DNA of 56,449 nucleotides from JBBTSQ01 sp038078755 (GCA_038078755.1 JBBTSQ010000025.1:1-56449); one strand, 5' to 3'. Counted from the first letter of the stretch, positions 7,523 to 15,455 are shown. A program made the numbers and translations. The notes: generated by a model from the letters alone, not told the origin.

Positions 7523-8152
7523 TTAGATTCTATCTAACACTACAACCTCGGCTTCTTTGCCTTCCAAATCTTTTTTCTTGAGCGTCAATTTATCTATCGG
7601 CTTCACTCCCTCCTCGCCCGCTTCTTTCAAAAACGCTTTGAGCTCCTTACTTCCCGCCTCGCCATAGTGCATCGGAATAATCAGCTTTGGCTCGAGCGCC
7701 ACCGCAAGCTTGTACGCTTCTGCAGGAGAAAGCACCCCGTCGCCGCCGATCGGCACAAACAAAATATCAATATCATCGATCGCCCCTTTTGCATCAGATG
7801 AAAGCTCGGCACCGAGCGCACCCAAAAAACATAAGTTCATATTTTCAAGCGTCACACTATAGATAGTATTGATACGCTCTTCACCGCCTTCCAAAGATTT
7901 CGATGGCACGCCTTTGATAAACACACCTTTGACCTCATATTCTCCGGGACCGACAATCGCAAACGGCGTGCGATCGCCGTGAGTCACTTGCTCAATACCG
8001 TTGTAGTCGCGAGTATTGAGTGACACCAACGCAATGTCCGCCCCAAAACGCGTCTGGGGCAATTTTGATTCTTTGGAAATGGGATTAAAGGCTAGAATCT
8101 TCTCGCCAAACTGCACCTTAAAAAATTCAGAGCCGTGGTAGGTGATGATCAT
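7523..8152 (-). CDS. MBL-fold protein with degenerate metal site
   Basis: 209 aa, metallo-beta-lactamase fold of the UlaG/YtkL type: MIITYHGSEFFKVQFG at the start, FAIVGPGEYEVKGVFIKGV in the middle, DIDILFVPIGGDGVLSPAEA and IIPMHYGE near the end. The metal-binding HxHxDH motif, expected after the strand GADIALVS, reads SLNTRDYNG here, so its histidines are gone; only the last histidine (PMHYGE) remains. The gene therefore probably encodes a non-hydrolytic or altered member. A TATACT box (8162-8167) sits 9 bases before the ATG, close to leaderless. Confidence 0.8.
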   Translation of the reverse strand: MIITYHGSEFFKVQFGEKILAFNPISKESKLPQTRFGADIALVSLNTRDYNGIEQVTHGDRTPFAIVGPGEYEVKGVFIKGVPSKSLEGGEERINTIYSVTLENMNLCFLGALGAELSSDAKGAIDDIDILFVPIGGDGVLSPAEAYKLAVALEPKLIIPMHYGEAGSKELKAFLKEAGEEGVKPIDKLTLKKKDLEGKEAEVVVLDRI

Positions 8153-8230
8153 GATACTAAGAGTATAATAAAAAAACTGACAACATACAACTTACAATCA
8201 GAAAAAAGGAGAAAGTATGGAAAAAGAAAA

Positions 8231-8256
8231 AACGCGACCGTTGAGTTGGTCGCGTT
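8231..8256 (-). terminator. terminator of the 8283-8921 gene
   Basis: AACGCGACC / GGTCGCGTT, then TTTTCTTTTTC on the minus strand, just past the stop codon. Confidence 0.8.
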
Positions 8257-8282
8257 GCGAGACAGTGTCACATGTTTCGATT

Positions 8283-8921
8283 CTATTTCCAGAGAGCACT
8301 GTCCGGAGCTCGGGAAAAGACACTGAGAGGTTCCTGACACAACCAAAAAGTGAGGATAAACGGACCTGCTCCATCAGCATTAGCCGTATGTGCTCGTAAG
8401 TGAGCCTTCAGCTCATCCACAGAAAGAGGTCTACACCCCAGCCGTTTTGTCGGCTGAGCGTTTGTCCCCAAACGAGTTTTGATGATTTTGTTTTTTGGTA
8501 GCTGATCAAACCGCTTGGAGATAAACCCTTCGATGTCGGTTACAACCGCCACATCCCGAATTGGACCCAACAGGGGCTTGTGCTGATTCAGCAGTCTGCG
8601 CGGGGGGTGATAAAAGTCTGCGTGTGGAATGATCTGATCAGTGACCAACACAGTGTAGCTAGCACCACCATCAACCGATGGCGACAGTAGCCACACATGT
8701 TTCTGATCATCACTGGCCAAGAGCTTAAAAGAATTGACCGAATCACCTTCGAAACGAAGAATCGCTCGAAAGGTATCTGACGAAGCAGAAACAAACGAAG
8801 CCCACTCACCTTCACGGTAATAACGAATCTCTACCACGACGGAAAAGGAAACAGGAACATCCGCCCTTATCCCCTTGTCCATCCGCACCAACATCTGCGT
8901 GACATTGAACGTGTATTGCAT
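8283..8921 (-). CDS. orphan hypothetical protein, own transcription unit
   Basis: 212 aa, soluble-looking, no motif I can name; aromatic- and beta-rich N-terminal part (YTFNVTQMLVRM, FSVVVEIRYYREGEWASF). It has the full set of signals for a monocistronic unit: a TTGACA/TATAAT promoter with 18-base spacing at 8949-8978, a leader with AGAAAGG 13 bases before the ATG, and a terminator after the stop. Several other orphan genes in this window share this arrangement (10801, 11102, 18489, 21042, 30663, 51173, 54141). Confidence 0.7.
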   Translation of the reverse strand: MQYTFNVTQMLVRMDKGIRADVPVSFSVVVEIRYYREGEWASFVSASSDTFRAILRFEGDSVNSFKLLASDDQKHVWLLSPSVDGGASYTVLVTDQIIPHADFYHPPRRLLNQHKPLLGPIRDVAVVTDIEGFISKRFDQLPKNKIIKTRLGTNAQPTKRLGCRPLSVDELKAHLRAHTANADGAGPFILTFWLCQEPLSVFSRAPDSALWK

Positions 8922-8948
8922 AATTTTTTAAGAACCTTTCTATCTTCT

Positions 8949-8978
8949 ATTATACTATAGTATGTACCAATTTGTCAA
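8949..8978 (-). promoter_or_regulatory. sigma70-type promoter of the 8283-8921 gene
   Basis: TTGACA (8973-8978) and TATAAT (8949-8954) on the minus strand with 18 bases between. Confidence 0.75.
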
Positions 8979-8992
8979 GTAAATTGGTGGTG

Positions 8993-9033
8993 TGTCAAAA
9001 TAGCCTTATAAAACAAGGCTATTTTGACGAAAA
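8993..9033. repeat. palindrome, TGTCAAAATA family
   Basis: TGTCAAAATAGCCTTAT / ACAAGGCTATTTTGAC with an AAA loop. A second, covarying member lies at 52103-52143. Both are directly upstream of the promoter of an orphan gene. Confidence 0.75.
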
Positions 9034-9041
9034 TTGGGCTA

Positions 9042-9068
9042 TACAAAATTAATTCGATTAATTTTGTC
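9042..9068. repeat. palindrome
   Basis: ACAAAATTAAT TCG ATTAATTTTGT, flanked by GGGC on the left and GCCC on the right. Confidence 0.7.
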
Positions 9069-9073
9069 GCCCG

Positions 9074-9091
9074 AATCCACCTAGGTGGATT
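9074..9091. repeat. 18-bp perfect palindrome
   Basis: AATCCACCT / AGGTGGATT with no loop. Third of four palindromes in a row. Confidence 0.7.
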
Positions 9092-9123
9092 TTAGGGAGA
9101 TGAAATTGAAAGCAGGTTGGCGG

Positions 9124-9167
9124 GGCCAATAAGGCGAGTTTTGTCGACAAAACTCGCCTTATTGGCC
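9124..9167. repeat. 44-bp perfect palindrome
   Basis: GGCCAATAAGGCGAGTTTTG followed by TC and its exact complement (centre GTCGAC). No mismatch over 44 bases, which points to recent origin or active maintenance. Confidence 0.85.
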
Positions 9168-9217
9168 ATTTCTGTCGTCTGTGCTCTGACGTCTCTTGTC
9201 TTTCCCCCCCCCCTCGA

Positions 9218-9245
9218 TTGACACCTCCCCACTTTTGAGTATACT
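9218..9245 (+). promoter_or_regulatory. promoter of rpsA with long leader
   Basis: TTGACA (9218-9223), 16 bases, TATACT (9240-9245). The predicted start near 9252 leaves a leader of about 247 nt before rpsA. Confidence 0.75.
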
Positions 9246-9346
9246 AAACGCTCATCCATTAATAGTCCGGAGTTTGGATAACGCCGTTGGTGACATGGGT
9301 CTTGTGTGCCGATTCTCGCCACCATCGACCAGTAATAACTTGGGGT

Positions 9347-9458
9347 TTCCAGTTGGATGCAATTCGCGAAGCAAGCGAGTATCACGACCAAAATGTATAT
9401 GGAAATACATTGCGGGAGCGAACGGAGCTTGCGACAAAGAAGTGCGCCGACTGGAAGC
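9347..9458 (+). repeat. framework/variable-hairpin repeat (GGAGCG type), copy 2, in the rpsA leader
   Basis: Outer stem TTTCCAGTTGG / CCGACTGGAAG. Inside are GCGAAGCAAGCGAG, CGACCAAA, a variable hairpin ATGTAT/ATACAT, then TGCGGGAGCGAACGGAGC and GCGACAAA. This copy is transcribed as part of the rpsA leader if the promoter at 9218 is right. Confidence 0.75.
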
Positions 9459-9498
9459 TCCAGGACTCAAAACGGAAGCCAGATTCTGAAATAATAAT

Positions 9499-10725
9499 AT
9501 GGTATTAGGAATTTTTTCACGCAAGAAAAAGGAAGAAGTAAAAGCAGAGGCAGAAGTTGTTGCAGAATCTGCAGTTGCTGAATCATCAAAAAAGGAATCT
9601 GCGCCAAAGGCAAAGGTTGCAAAAGCAAAAATTGAGGAGTCGGCCGAAGCGGTCATTCCCCAAAAACTGACCATGATGGATCAGCTGTTGTCTGACAGTG
9701 CAAATCCTCCGGCAATCGGCGACTTGGTTGAAGGTCCGGTCATTGCCATCGACAAATCTGGCGTCTATGTCGACCTTGCCCCAATCGGCACGGGCATTAT
9801 CTACGGTCGTGAATACATCAACGCCCGCGACATCATCAAAAAGATCAACATCGGTGATACCATCGCCGCAAAAGTAGTCGATACCGAACACAAAGAAGGC
9901 TACATCGAGTTGTCACTCAAAGAGGCTCGCCAAGCATTGATCTGGAGCGAAGCAGAAGATATTATCAAGAACAAAACCCTAGTTGAGCTTACCGTAAAAG
10001 AAGCCAACAAGGGTGGTTTGATCATGGAATGGCAAGGTATTGTCGGTTTCCTCCCTGCATCTCAACTCAAGGCAGACCACTACCCTCGCGTACAGGATGG
10101 CGACAAAGATCGCATTCTTGAAGAATTGCGCAAATTGGTCGGCACACGCCTCACTGTCTCGATCATTGGTTCAGATCCGAAAGAGGGTAAATTGATCTTC
10201 TCTGAAAAGAGTCCGGTAGAAAAGGAGAAGGAGAAAATGACCGTCAAGTATAGTGTTGGCGATGAATTGGTCGGCGAAGTGACTGGTCTCGTAGACTTTG
10301 GTATCTTCGTGAAAGTCGAAGAAGGTCTGGAAGGCTTGGTACATATTTCTGAAATTGATTGGGCGCTCGTCGAGAATCCAAAAACACTCTACAAGATTGG
10401 CGACAAGGTGCGCGTGAAAGTGATTGAGGTCAAGGATGGTAAAGTATCGCTTTCAATCAAAGCGCTCAAGGAAAATCCATGGAAAGAAGCAGCCAAGAAA
10501 TACAAGAAGGAACAAGCGGTAACTGGCGTGATTATCAAATTCAACAAACACGGCGCACTCGCTTCTATTGAAGAAGGTGTAGCGGGCCTCGTGCATGTGT
10601 CAGAGTTTGGTAGTGAAGACGTGCTTCGCAAAAAGCTCGAACTCGGCAAAACCTATCCGTTCAAGATTACGCTCTTTGATCCAAAAGAGCAGAAGATGAC
10701 GCTGTCGTTTGCCGGAACGAAGTAG
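9499..10725 (+). CDS. rpsA: 30S ribosomal protein S1
   Basis: RNA-binding S1 protein that helps load mRNA on the 30S subunit. 408 aa: a charged, low-complexity N-terminus (residues 1-60, Lys/Glu/Ala-rich), then four S1/OB repeats at about 72-143, 158-235, 247-320 and 335-405. Repeats 3 and 4 are the clearest (DELVGEVTGLVDFGIFVKV, EGLEGLVHISEIDW; GVAGLVHVSEF). E. coli S1 has six repeats; four is common outside Proteobacteria. It has its own strong promoter and a long structured leader, unusual among the core genes here, and ends at a strong terminator. Confidence 0.95.
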   Translation: MVLGIFSRKKKEEVKAEAEVVAESAVAESSKKESAPKAKVAKAKIEESAEAVIPQKLTMMDQLLSDSANPPAIGDLVEGPVIAIDKSGVYVDLAPIGTGIIYGREYINARDIIKKINIGDTIAAKVVDTEHKEGYIELSLKEARQALIWSEAEDIIKNKTLVELTVKEANKGGLIMEWQGIVGFLPASQLKADHYPRVQDGDKDRILEELRKLVGTRLTVSIIGSDPKEGKLIFSEKSPVEKEKEKMTVKYSVGDELVGEVTGLVDFGIFVKVEEGLEGLVHISEIDWALVENPKTLYKIGDKVRVKVIEVKDGKVSLSIKALKENPWKEAAKKYKKEQAVTGVIIKFNKHGALASIEEGVAGLVHVSEFGSEDVLRKKLELGKTYPFKITLFDPKEQKMTLSFAGTK

Positions 10726-10750
10726 TAAAATTAAGAAAAGGTGAAAAGAG

Positions 10751-10795
10751 AAAACCCCCTGCGACGGCCCATTTAGGCACGTCGCAGGGGGTTTT
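10751..10795. terminator. strong bidirectional terminator
   Basis: AAAACCCCCTGCGAC / GTCGCAGGGGGTTTT with a 15-base loop. Serves rpsA (plus) and the small gene at 10801 (minus). Confidence 0.9.
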
Positions 10796-10800
10796 GCTTT

Positions 10801-10989
10801 TCAAAAGCACTGGCTGAAGAGATGCACAGCAAGCGCGCCCAAAAGCACGGTGGGTGGCAGTATGCCGAACACTACACAGATCACCTTGTGATCTCGCCGC
10901 TCACACTCACGCGTCTCGATCACCGCATACCACAGCCAGCCGAAGACACCGACAGTAAACACTACCCACCTCCACACATCGTAATTCAT
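10801..10989 (-). CDS. small two-helix membrane protein, orphan
   Basis: 62 aa with two membrane helices (about 7-23, VVFTVGVFGWLWYAVIE, and 36-58, VICVVFGILPPTVLLGAL) joined by a charged loop ECERRDHK. GAGAAAGG lies 6 bases before the ATG, and the terminator at 10751-10795 follows the stop. Same cassette-like arrangement as the other orphan genes. Function unknown. Confidence 0.6.
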   Translation of the reverse strand: MNYDVWRWVVFTVGVFGWLWYAVIETRECERRDHKVICVVFGILPPTVLLGALAVHLFSQCF

Positions 10990-11059
10990 ACAAAACCTTT
11001 CTCAAAGATGTTCTACTCTAATCAAAGCATACCCAACAAAATCACACAATCAAAAGAAA

Positions 11060-11094
11060 AAGCCCCGCCCTCGAGAGTACTCGGGGCGGGGCTT
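11060..11094 (-). terminator. terminator of the 11102-12052 gene
   Basis: AAGCCCCGCCC / GGGCGGGGCTT, then TTTTTCTTTTG on the minus strand. Confidence 0.85.
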
Positions 11095-11101
11095 CGCGTG
11101 A

Positions 11102-12052
11102 TCATTTTTCGGCAATCTCCGACACTTCCCTCTTAAGCCAAAACTGCGTCAGCTCGGAAAGTTTTGCGATTCCTGCGAAAAGACTCAAACCCTGAATCGG
11201 CGAATCAACGTTGTGCGGGCTAAACTCAAATCCACATCGCCCGCCAGCTACCCGATCAAATGACCCGTCGATTCCAGTAGCGTTTCCCGGACAACTGAAA
11301 TGAATCCCCCGGGCATCCAAACACTTGTGAAATGCGTACGGATCAGACGGCTTACCCATCATAGTGGCATAAGCGATCATCACCGCTTCCGACACTTCGC
11401 ATATCAGCGCATCTTGTCGCGCCTGAGGCAAACTTTTGATGTAGTCCACCGCATCAGGACTGAGTACCCCAAAGACACCCGATCCTGATTGTCCCGGTTC
11501 GGCATTACACCGCACCGTGAGTGTCTGCCACTGAGTAGTCGGAAGATCAATTTCGGGAGGAAGATCCAGTATCCACAAGAGAATCACCAAACTCGATTGC
11601 AAAGCGTGAGCAGAGGTCCAATCACACTCTCTTTTCTTGCCAGAGCCATTACAGCTATAGCATTTGGCGCCAGACAATGGCTGTTTTTTCTGCCCATCGC
11701 AATACTGGCAAGCCTCGTGCGTATCAAACCAGATCACCGGCACCTTTGCCCAATATTCCACAAATGGGTCGCCTGATCTGCGGGGTTGTTTGACCAATGC
11801 GCGATTGAAACCAAAGGTATCAGCAGAAAATGATCCGCAAAATTCGGAGTTGAGCAAGTCACCTCTCAGACCGTACATCTTCTCGAGATGCGCGACTACC
11901 GGCGCAGTCGACGAGACATCTTCGAGCCCTGCCAGATACGCTTCGTGAATGCGAACGATGATCGTCGTATCCGAGCTTCGCCACCGCAGTTGATACCAAC
12001 ACGCAATCGACTCATCCAAAAGCATCCGCGTCTTCCTCTGTGCAGAGTTCAT
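11102..12052 (-). CDS. orphan protein with DnaJ-like zinc knuckle
   Basis: 316 aa from the ATG at 12052, chosen because GAAAGG lies 7 bases upstream; the frame is open further but only through a repeat. A central segment CQYCDGQKKQPLSGAKC then YSCNGSGKK carries two CxxC pairs spaced like the DnaJ zinc-finger repeats (CxxCxG), probably binding one zinc. The rest matches no family I know. No signal peptide or clear membrane helix. Standalone unit with its own terminator. DnaJ-like zinc knuckles bind proteins or nucleic acid, so a binding or adaptor role is possible (inference). Confidence 0.65.
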   Translation of the reverse strand: MNSAQRKTRMLLDESIACWYQLRWRSSDTTIIVRIHEAYLAGLEDVSSTAPVVAHLEKMYGLRGDLLNSEFCGSFSADTFGFNRALVKQPRRSGDPFVEYWAKVPVIWFDTHEACQYCDGQKKQPLSGAKCYSCNGSGKKRECDWTSAHALQSSLVILLWILDLPPEIDLPTTQWQTLTVRCNAEPGQSGSGVFGVLSPDAVDYIKSLPQARQDALICEVSEAVMIAYATMMGKPSDPYAFHKCLDARGIHFSCPGNATGIDGSFDRVAGGRCGFEFSPHNVDSPIQGLSLFAGIAKLSELTQFWLKREVSEIAEK

Positions 12053-12102
12053 TGTGTACCTTTCTTTGTAAAGTTCAAATTCTAGATACACTCTACTCCT
12101 TT

Positions 12103-12236
12103 TAAGAAAAACTAACAACAAACAACTCACCACCAACAATCAGAGTGAAAAGGATCGATTATTCACTTCAAATACTCGATTCTTTTCACTTTCAGATCCT
12201 GTTGTATGTTGTCAGTGGTAAGTTGTAAGTTTGTCC
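12103..12236. repeat. word repeats bracketing a hairpin
   Basis: Left arm ACTAACAACAAACAACTCAC, inner stem AGTGAAAAGGATCGA / TCGATTCTTTTCACT, right arm TTGTATGTTGTCAGTGG. It separates pth from the 11102 gene. Confidence 0.7.
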
Positions 12237-12853
12237 TACAACCCATTAAACTCACTCATTGCTTTGTCGCGACCGTGCTCGACGAGGACAGAGAGGCCTT
12301 CAGCAACTTTCTTTGCAGACTTTTTAATCAGTTCTAATTCGGCTTTTTTGAATGGGTCGACAATAAAATCACCGATCAATTTTTCTCCGGACGGTTTTTT
12401 TAATTTGCCCGATGCAGTTGAAGGCGAAATCCCCATTCGTACCCGCACAAACGCTTCCGTGCCGATCGCTTTAATAATCGACTCGACGCCCTTGTGTCCA
12501 CCAGAACTTTTATTAAAAGAAATTTTAAACTTACCAATTGGAATATCGAGGTCATCGTGAATCACCACCAGATTTTCTGCCACACCCCCTTTGAAAACTT
12601 TAGACTTCGCCACTTTGACCAGAGACTTCACCGAAAGCCCCGACTTATTCATAAAAGTCTCGGGTTCAACAAGTGTTACTTTGTTTTTTGCCACACCCCC
12701 TTTCGAGACCGACGCATTTATTTTTTTATCCAACACAAAGTCATCTGCTGAAATAGATTTGGCAAATACACCCAGCACAATCCTGCCCGCGTTATGACGA
12801 GTGAGCGCGTATTCCTCTCCGGGATTTCCGAGACCAACGATGATGTAGTGCAT
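12236..12853 (-). CDS. pth: peptidyl-tRNA hydrolase
   Basis: Frees tRNA from peptidyl-tRNA that drops off ribosomes. 205 aa from the ATG at 12853. Family residues are in place: GLGNPGEEYALTRHNAG (Asn and the catalytic His near residue 20), FMNKSG, and HDDLDIPIGKFKISFNKSSGGHKG. The frame is open upstream, but that part is translated word repeat (Cys/Leu/Val-rich) and cannot be real. A TATACT box 6 bases before the ATG marks a leaderless message. Confidence 0.95.
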   Translation of the reverse strand: MHYIIVGLGNPGEEYALTRHNAGRIVLGVFAKSISADDFVLDKKINASVSKGGVAKNKVTLVEPETFMNKSGLSVKSLVKVAKSKVFKGGVAENLVVIHDDLDIPIGKFKISFNKSSGGHKGVESIIKAIGTEAFVRVRMGISPSTASGKLKKPSGEKLIGDFIVDPFKKAELELIKKSAKKVAEGLSVLVEHGRDKAMSEFNGL

Positions 12854-12859
12854 AGGGGG

Positions 12860-12865
12860 AGTATA
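12860..12865 (-). promoter_or_regulatory. -10 box of pth, leaderless
   Basis: TATACT on the minus strand, 6 bases before the pth ATG. Confidence 0.6.
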
Positions 12866-12956
12866 TAACAAACAACTAACAACACACAACAGACCAGAAA
12901 CCGACAACCCACAACAAATAACTGACAACTCACAACATACAACAAACAATCAGAAG
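12866..12956. repeat. AT-rich word run (acaac family)
   Basis: Nearly 90 bases of ACAACTAACAACACACAAC-type words on the plus strand, leading straight into the composite repeat at 12957. In the inverted copy at 36418-36690 the complementary words follow the same end of the repeat. Confidence 0.6.
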
Positions 12957-13288
12957 AGAAAATTCCCCGAAATTAGGTTAAAGGCTCAACCCTGAATAGC
13001 CTGTCGGGTTGAGCCTTTAACCTAATTTTAACTAAAAACCACTAAAAATACTGCATCAAAAATCGTGTGATAATTCTCTAAACGGCCTTGCAGTAGAGCC
13101 ATGAAATGCTCGAACGGCTCACCGAAGCACCATATGTATCGAACGTATGGGTAAAGAGTAATAGGGTGTTACTGGTTCTTTTATGTAGTATGCTTGTAAG
13201 TAATAAGCATGGTGCTCGGTGAGCCGTTTAGCACTTCTACGTTCCAGTTGAGCCGTTTTTTGGCGAAAAAGCCAAAAAACGGCTCAAC
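12957..13288 (-). repeat. composite GGCTC-hairpin repeat, copy 2 (longest)
   Basis: On the plus strand, in order: a stem TTAAAGGCTCAACCC / GGGTTGAGCCTTTAA (12975-13024); an AT-rich middle with CATCAAAAATCGTG; GTAGAGCCATGAAATGC; a second long stem GAACGGCTCACCGA / TCGGTGAGCCGTTTA (13113-13230), with about 78 bases of unrelated DNA in its loop; and a third, 42-base palindrome GTTGAGCCGTTTTTTGGC (13247-13288). The order is the inverse of that at 36418-36690. The stretch 12854-13393 contains no gene that I can see. Confidence 0.8.
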
Positions 13289-13393
13289 CGAGCCAATAAA
13301 TCCCCCATTGTGCAAAATATCGATCGGTAGTACAATAGCGCCACTCTCTGCTGTATTTCTGACAGGCACGATTGGTTTCCTAGCCCATATTGT

Positions 13394-13999
13394 ATGTCTC
13401 TCGACCCCATCTCACCCACCCCAACCGAATCGCTCACCCATCCCACTCGCAAAAGTGAGTGGCAAGAACTCCTCCGTTTTGCGCTCACCGTACTTATTGT
13501 TGTCGTTCCTATCAGACTCTATGTTGTCCAGCCATTTATCGTCTCTGGCGAATCAATGCACCCAACTTTTAGTGATGGCGAATACCTCATCGTTGATGAA
13601 GTAAGTTACCGTTTCCAAAAACCAACCCGAGGCGAGACTATTATTTTCCGCCCACCACTTAATACCAAAAAATTCTACATCAAACGTATCGTCGGACTGC
13701 CGAAAGAGACTATCTCAATCTCCGACACAAAAGTTATCATCAAAAATGCCGACAATCCGGACGGATTCATTCTCGACGAATCATATGTCAAAGTCCCGTG
13801 GTCAAGCACACTCACCAAAACGCTCGGCGACAATGAATACTTTGTCATGGGCGACAATCGATCCGCCAGCTCGGATTCACGAGTGTGGGGAGCATTGCCA
13901 GAGGACAACATTATCGGCCGACCGCTCGTCCGTCTGTATCCATTGAAAACCATCGAGGCATTTCCGGGCACAAGCATGCAAAAGACGTCTACCAATTAA
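13394..13999 (+). CDS. lepB: signal peptidase I
   Basis: Membrane serine protease that removes signal peptides. 201 aa. One N-terminal anchor (LLRFALTVLIVVVPIRLYVV, about 26-45) is followed by the box with the catalytic serine (SGESMHPT), then YLIVDEVSY, and the box with the catalytic lysine (KKFYIKRIVGLP). The C-terminal GDNRSASSDSRVWG motif is intact. It is followed by the HisRS-like gene after only 10 bases, so the two are cotranscribed. Confidence 0.95.
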   Translation: MSLDPISPTPTESLTHPTRKSEWQELLRFALTVLIVVVPIRLYVVQPFIVSGESMHPTFSDGEYLIVDEVSYRFQKPTRGETIIFRPPLNTKKFYIKRIVGLPKETISISDTKVIIKNADNPDGFILDESYVKVPWSSTLTKTLGDNEYFVMGDNRSASSDSRVWGALPEDNIIGRPLVRLYPLKTIEAFPGTSMQKTSTN

Positions 14000-14009
14000 C
14001 TCGCGCCGT

Positions 14010-15242
14010 ATGAAAAAACAGAAAAAAACAATCACGCCAAAAGAATCAAACACTGCCTACAGCGACATCGACACGGCAGCCGAAGTGGCGGTCTACTACG
14101 GCTTCACTCCGCAAAAAACGCCCACCATCAAAAAAGATGACATGGCGCAAGCAAAACACATTGAAAGCGCGGACGAAAAAAAGGCACTTCCTCTCGGCTG
14201 GGACACCTTAAGTCTCGAGGGACAATCAGCGCTCATCCGCGAATACGTCGATAACAATTGGCATAATTTACCGCAACCGCTCACCCACTATCACAAGGGG
14301 CCGTTTGCCATCGACGGCAAACCGGCAAAAAAAGAAAGTCGAGAGATGGAATGCTATCTTGAAATCATCGGCACGCACAAAAGCATCGCCGAAGCGATTA
14401 TTATCGAGACCGCCATCGCCATTTTGAAAGAAGAAGGTTATGACGATCTCCATCTTGAGATTAATAGTATCGGCGATCGAGAATCATTTTCTCGTTTTAC
14501 CAAAGAACTGACTGCCTACTATCGAAAGCATATCAATGACCTCCCCGCCGCGTGCAGACAAGCGATGAAATCGAGTGTCTTCAGTCTCTTGTCGTGCAGT
14601 GAACATGAGACGTGTAAAAAATTGGCGGTAGATGCACCGCAATCAATCAGCTTTCTCTCTGAAGCCAGCCGGCATCATTTTCAAGAAATTTTGGAGTATT
14701 TAGAGACGCTCGATATTCCCTACACTATCCAAAATTTACTAGTCGGCAATCCGAGTTTTTCATCGGGGCCAGTATTTGAAATCAGAAATGATGGTTGTGC
14801 GCGAGGTAAAGGCGTCGCCCCGCTTGCGGTCGGCTGTCGATACGACGGTCTGGCCAAAAAGCTCGGCGCCAAAAAAGAAATTCTGGGCGCGTGCGCCGTG
14901 CTCCATTTCAAAAAGCCGACCGGTGAAAAAGCCAATCATAAAGTCAAAAAACCGGAAGTGTATTTCATCCAGCTTGGGTTTGAAGCGAAACTAAAAAGTC
15001 TCAAAGTGATCGAGGTACTCCGCCAAGCCAAGATCCCAGTGCATCAAGCGCTCTGTCGCGATCGCATGGCCACCCAAATCGCCATCGCCGAGAAATCAAA
15101 AGTGCCATTCCTCTTGATTATGGGACTGAAAGAAGCGATGGAAAACGCGGTCATCGTGCGCGACATGACCGACCGATCACAAAACACAATCAAAATTGAA
15201 GATGTGCCGGCGTATCTGAAGAAGTTGAAAGCGCAGAAGTAG
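14010..15242 (+). CDS. HisRS-like class II synthetase paralogue, active-site residues replaced
   Basis: 410 aa with the HisRS layout: catalytic-core strands (REMECYLEIIG, about 111-121), HisRS-type GRYDGL box as GCRYDGL (275-281), then a C-terminal anticodon-binding domain (about 315-410, VYFIQLG ... VPFLLIMGLKEAMENAVIVRDM). Key residues differ. The LVRGLDYYNRTVFE motif, with the catalytic Arg, reads LVGNPSFSSGPVFE (244-257). In motif 2 the FRxERP segment reads FAIDGKP. It may be inactive as a synthetase, or a highly divergent one. HisZ, a HisRS-like partner of HisG, is an alternative, but HisZ normally lacks the anticodon domain and no his genes are nearby. Cotranscribed with lepB. Confidence 0.7.
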   Translation: MKKQKKTITPKESNTAYSDIDTAAEVAVYYGFTPQKTPTIKKDDMAQAKHIESADEKKALPLGWDTLSLEGQSALIREYVDNNWHNLPQPLTHYHKGPFAIDGKPAKKESREMECYLEIIGTHKSIAEAIIIETAIAILKEEGYDDLHLEINSIGDRESFSRFTKELTAYYRKHINDLPAACRQAMKSSVFSLLSCSEHETCKKLAVDAPQSISFLSEASRHHFQEILEYLETLDIPYTIQNLLVGNPSFSSGPVFEIRNDGCARGKGVAPLAVGCRYDGLAKKLGAKKEILGACAVLHFKKPTGEKANHKVKKPEVYFIQLGFEAKLKSLKVIEVLRQAKIPVHQALCRDRMATQIAIAEKSKVPFLLIMGLKEAMENAVIVRDMTDRSQNTIKIEDVPAYLKKLKAQK

Positions 15243-15273
15243 GAAGTATAAAGTAAAAAGTATGAAGCACGAG

Positions 15274-15312
15274 AAAAGCCCCCGAAATTGCTCCGCAATT
15301 TCGGGGGCTTTT
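15274..15312 (+). terminator. terminator after the HisRS-like gene
   Basis: AAAAGCCCCCGAAATTG / CAATTTCGGGGGCTTTT, near-perfect stem. Confidence 0.8.
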
Positions 15313-15335
15313 CCCTTCAACGGCTCACTGCTTTA

Positions 15336-15382
15336 AAAGAATGCCCCAGCACCTTTGGCACAAAGGCGTTGGGGCATTCTTT
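15336..15382. terminator. second hairpin, bidirectional terminator-like
   Basis: AAAGAATGCCCCA / TGGGGCATTCTTT plus T-run. It is flanked by AACGGCTCACTG and GAGCCTCTGTAGAGCC, fragments of the composite GGCTC repeat, so it may sit inside a decayed copy. Confidence 0.6.
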
Positions 15383-15426
15383 TTTCTGAGCCTCTGTAGA
15401 GCCATAAAATCATCTTTTTAAATTAC

Positions 15427-15455
15427 TTGACTTTTTGTGTGACTTGGTATATACT
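15427..15455 (+). promoter_or_regulatory. promoter of the 15477-15887 gene
   Basis: TTGACT (15427-15432), 17 bases, TATACT (15450-15455). Confidence 0.75.

Noticed and set aside
8993..9167. Replication origin
   Set aside because: Palindromes alone do not suggest oriC; I saw no cluster of DnaA boxes, no AT-rich unwinding region with iterons, and no dnaA or dnaN.
9092..9391. 99-codon minus-strand frame
   Set aside because: It crosses a perfect palindrome, the rpsA promoter and a framework repeat, and has no protein-like pattern.
12236..12949. N-terminally extended Pth with a Cys/Leu-rich signal-like segment
   Set aside because: The extension is translated word repeat; the family start MHYIIVGLGNPG follows a TATACT box by 6 bases.
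14010..15242. HisZ regulatory subunit
   Set aside because: HisZ proteins usually lack the anticodon-binding domain, which is present here, and no other histidine biosynthesis genes are in the window.
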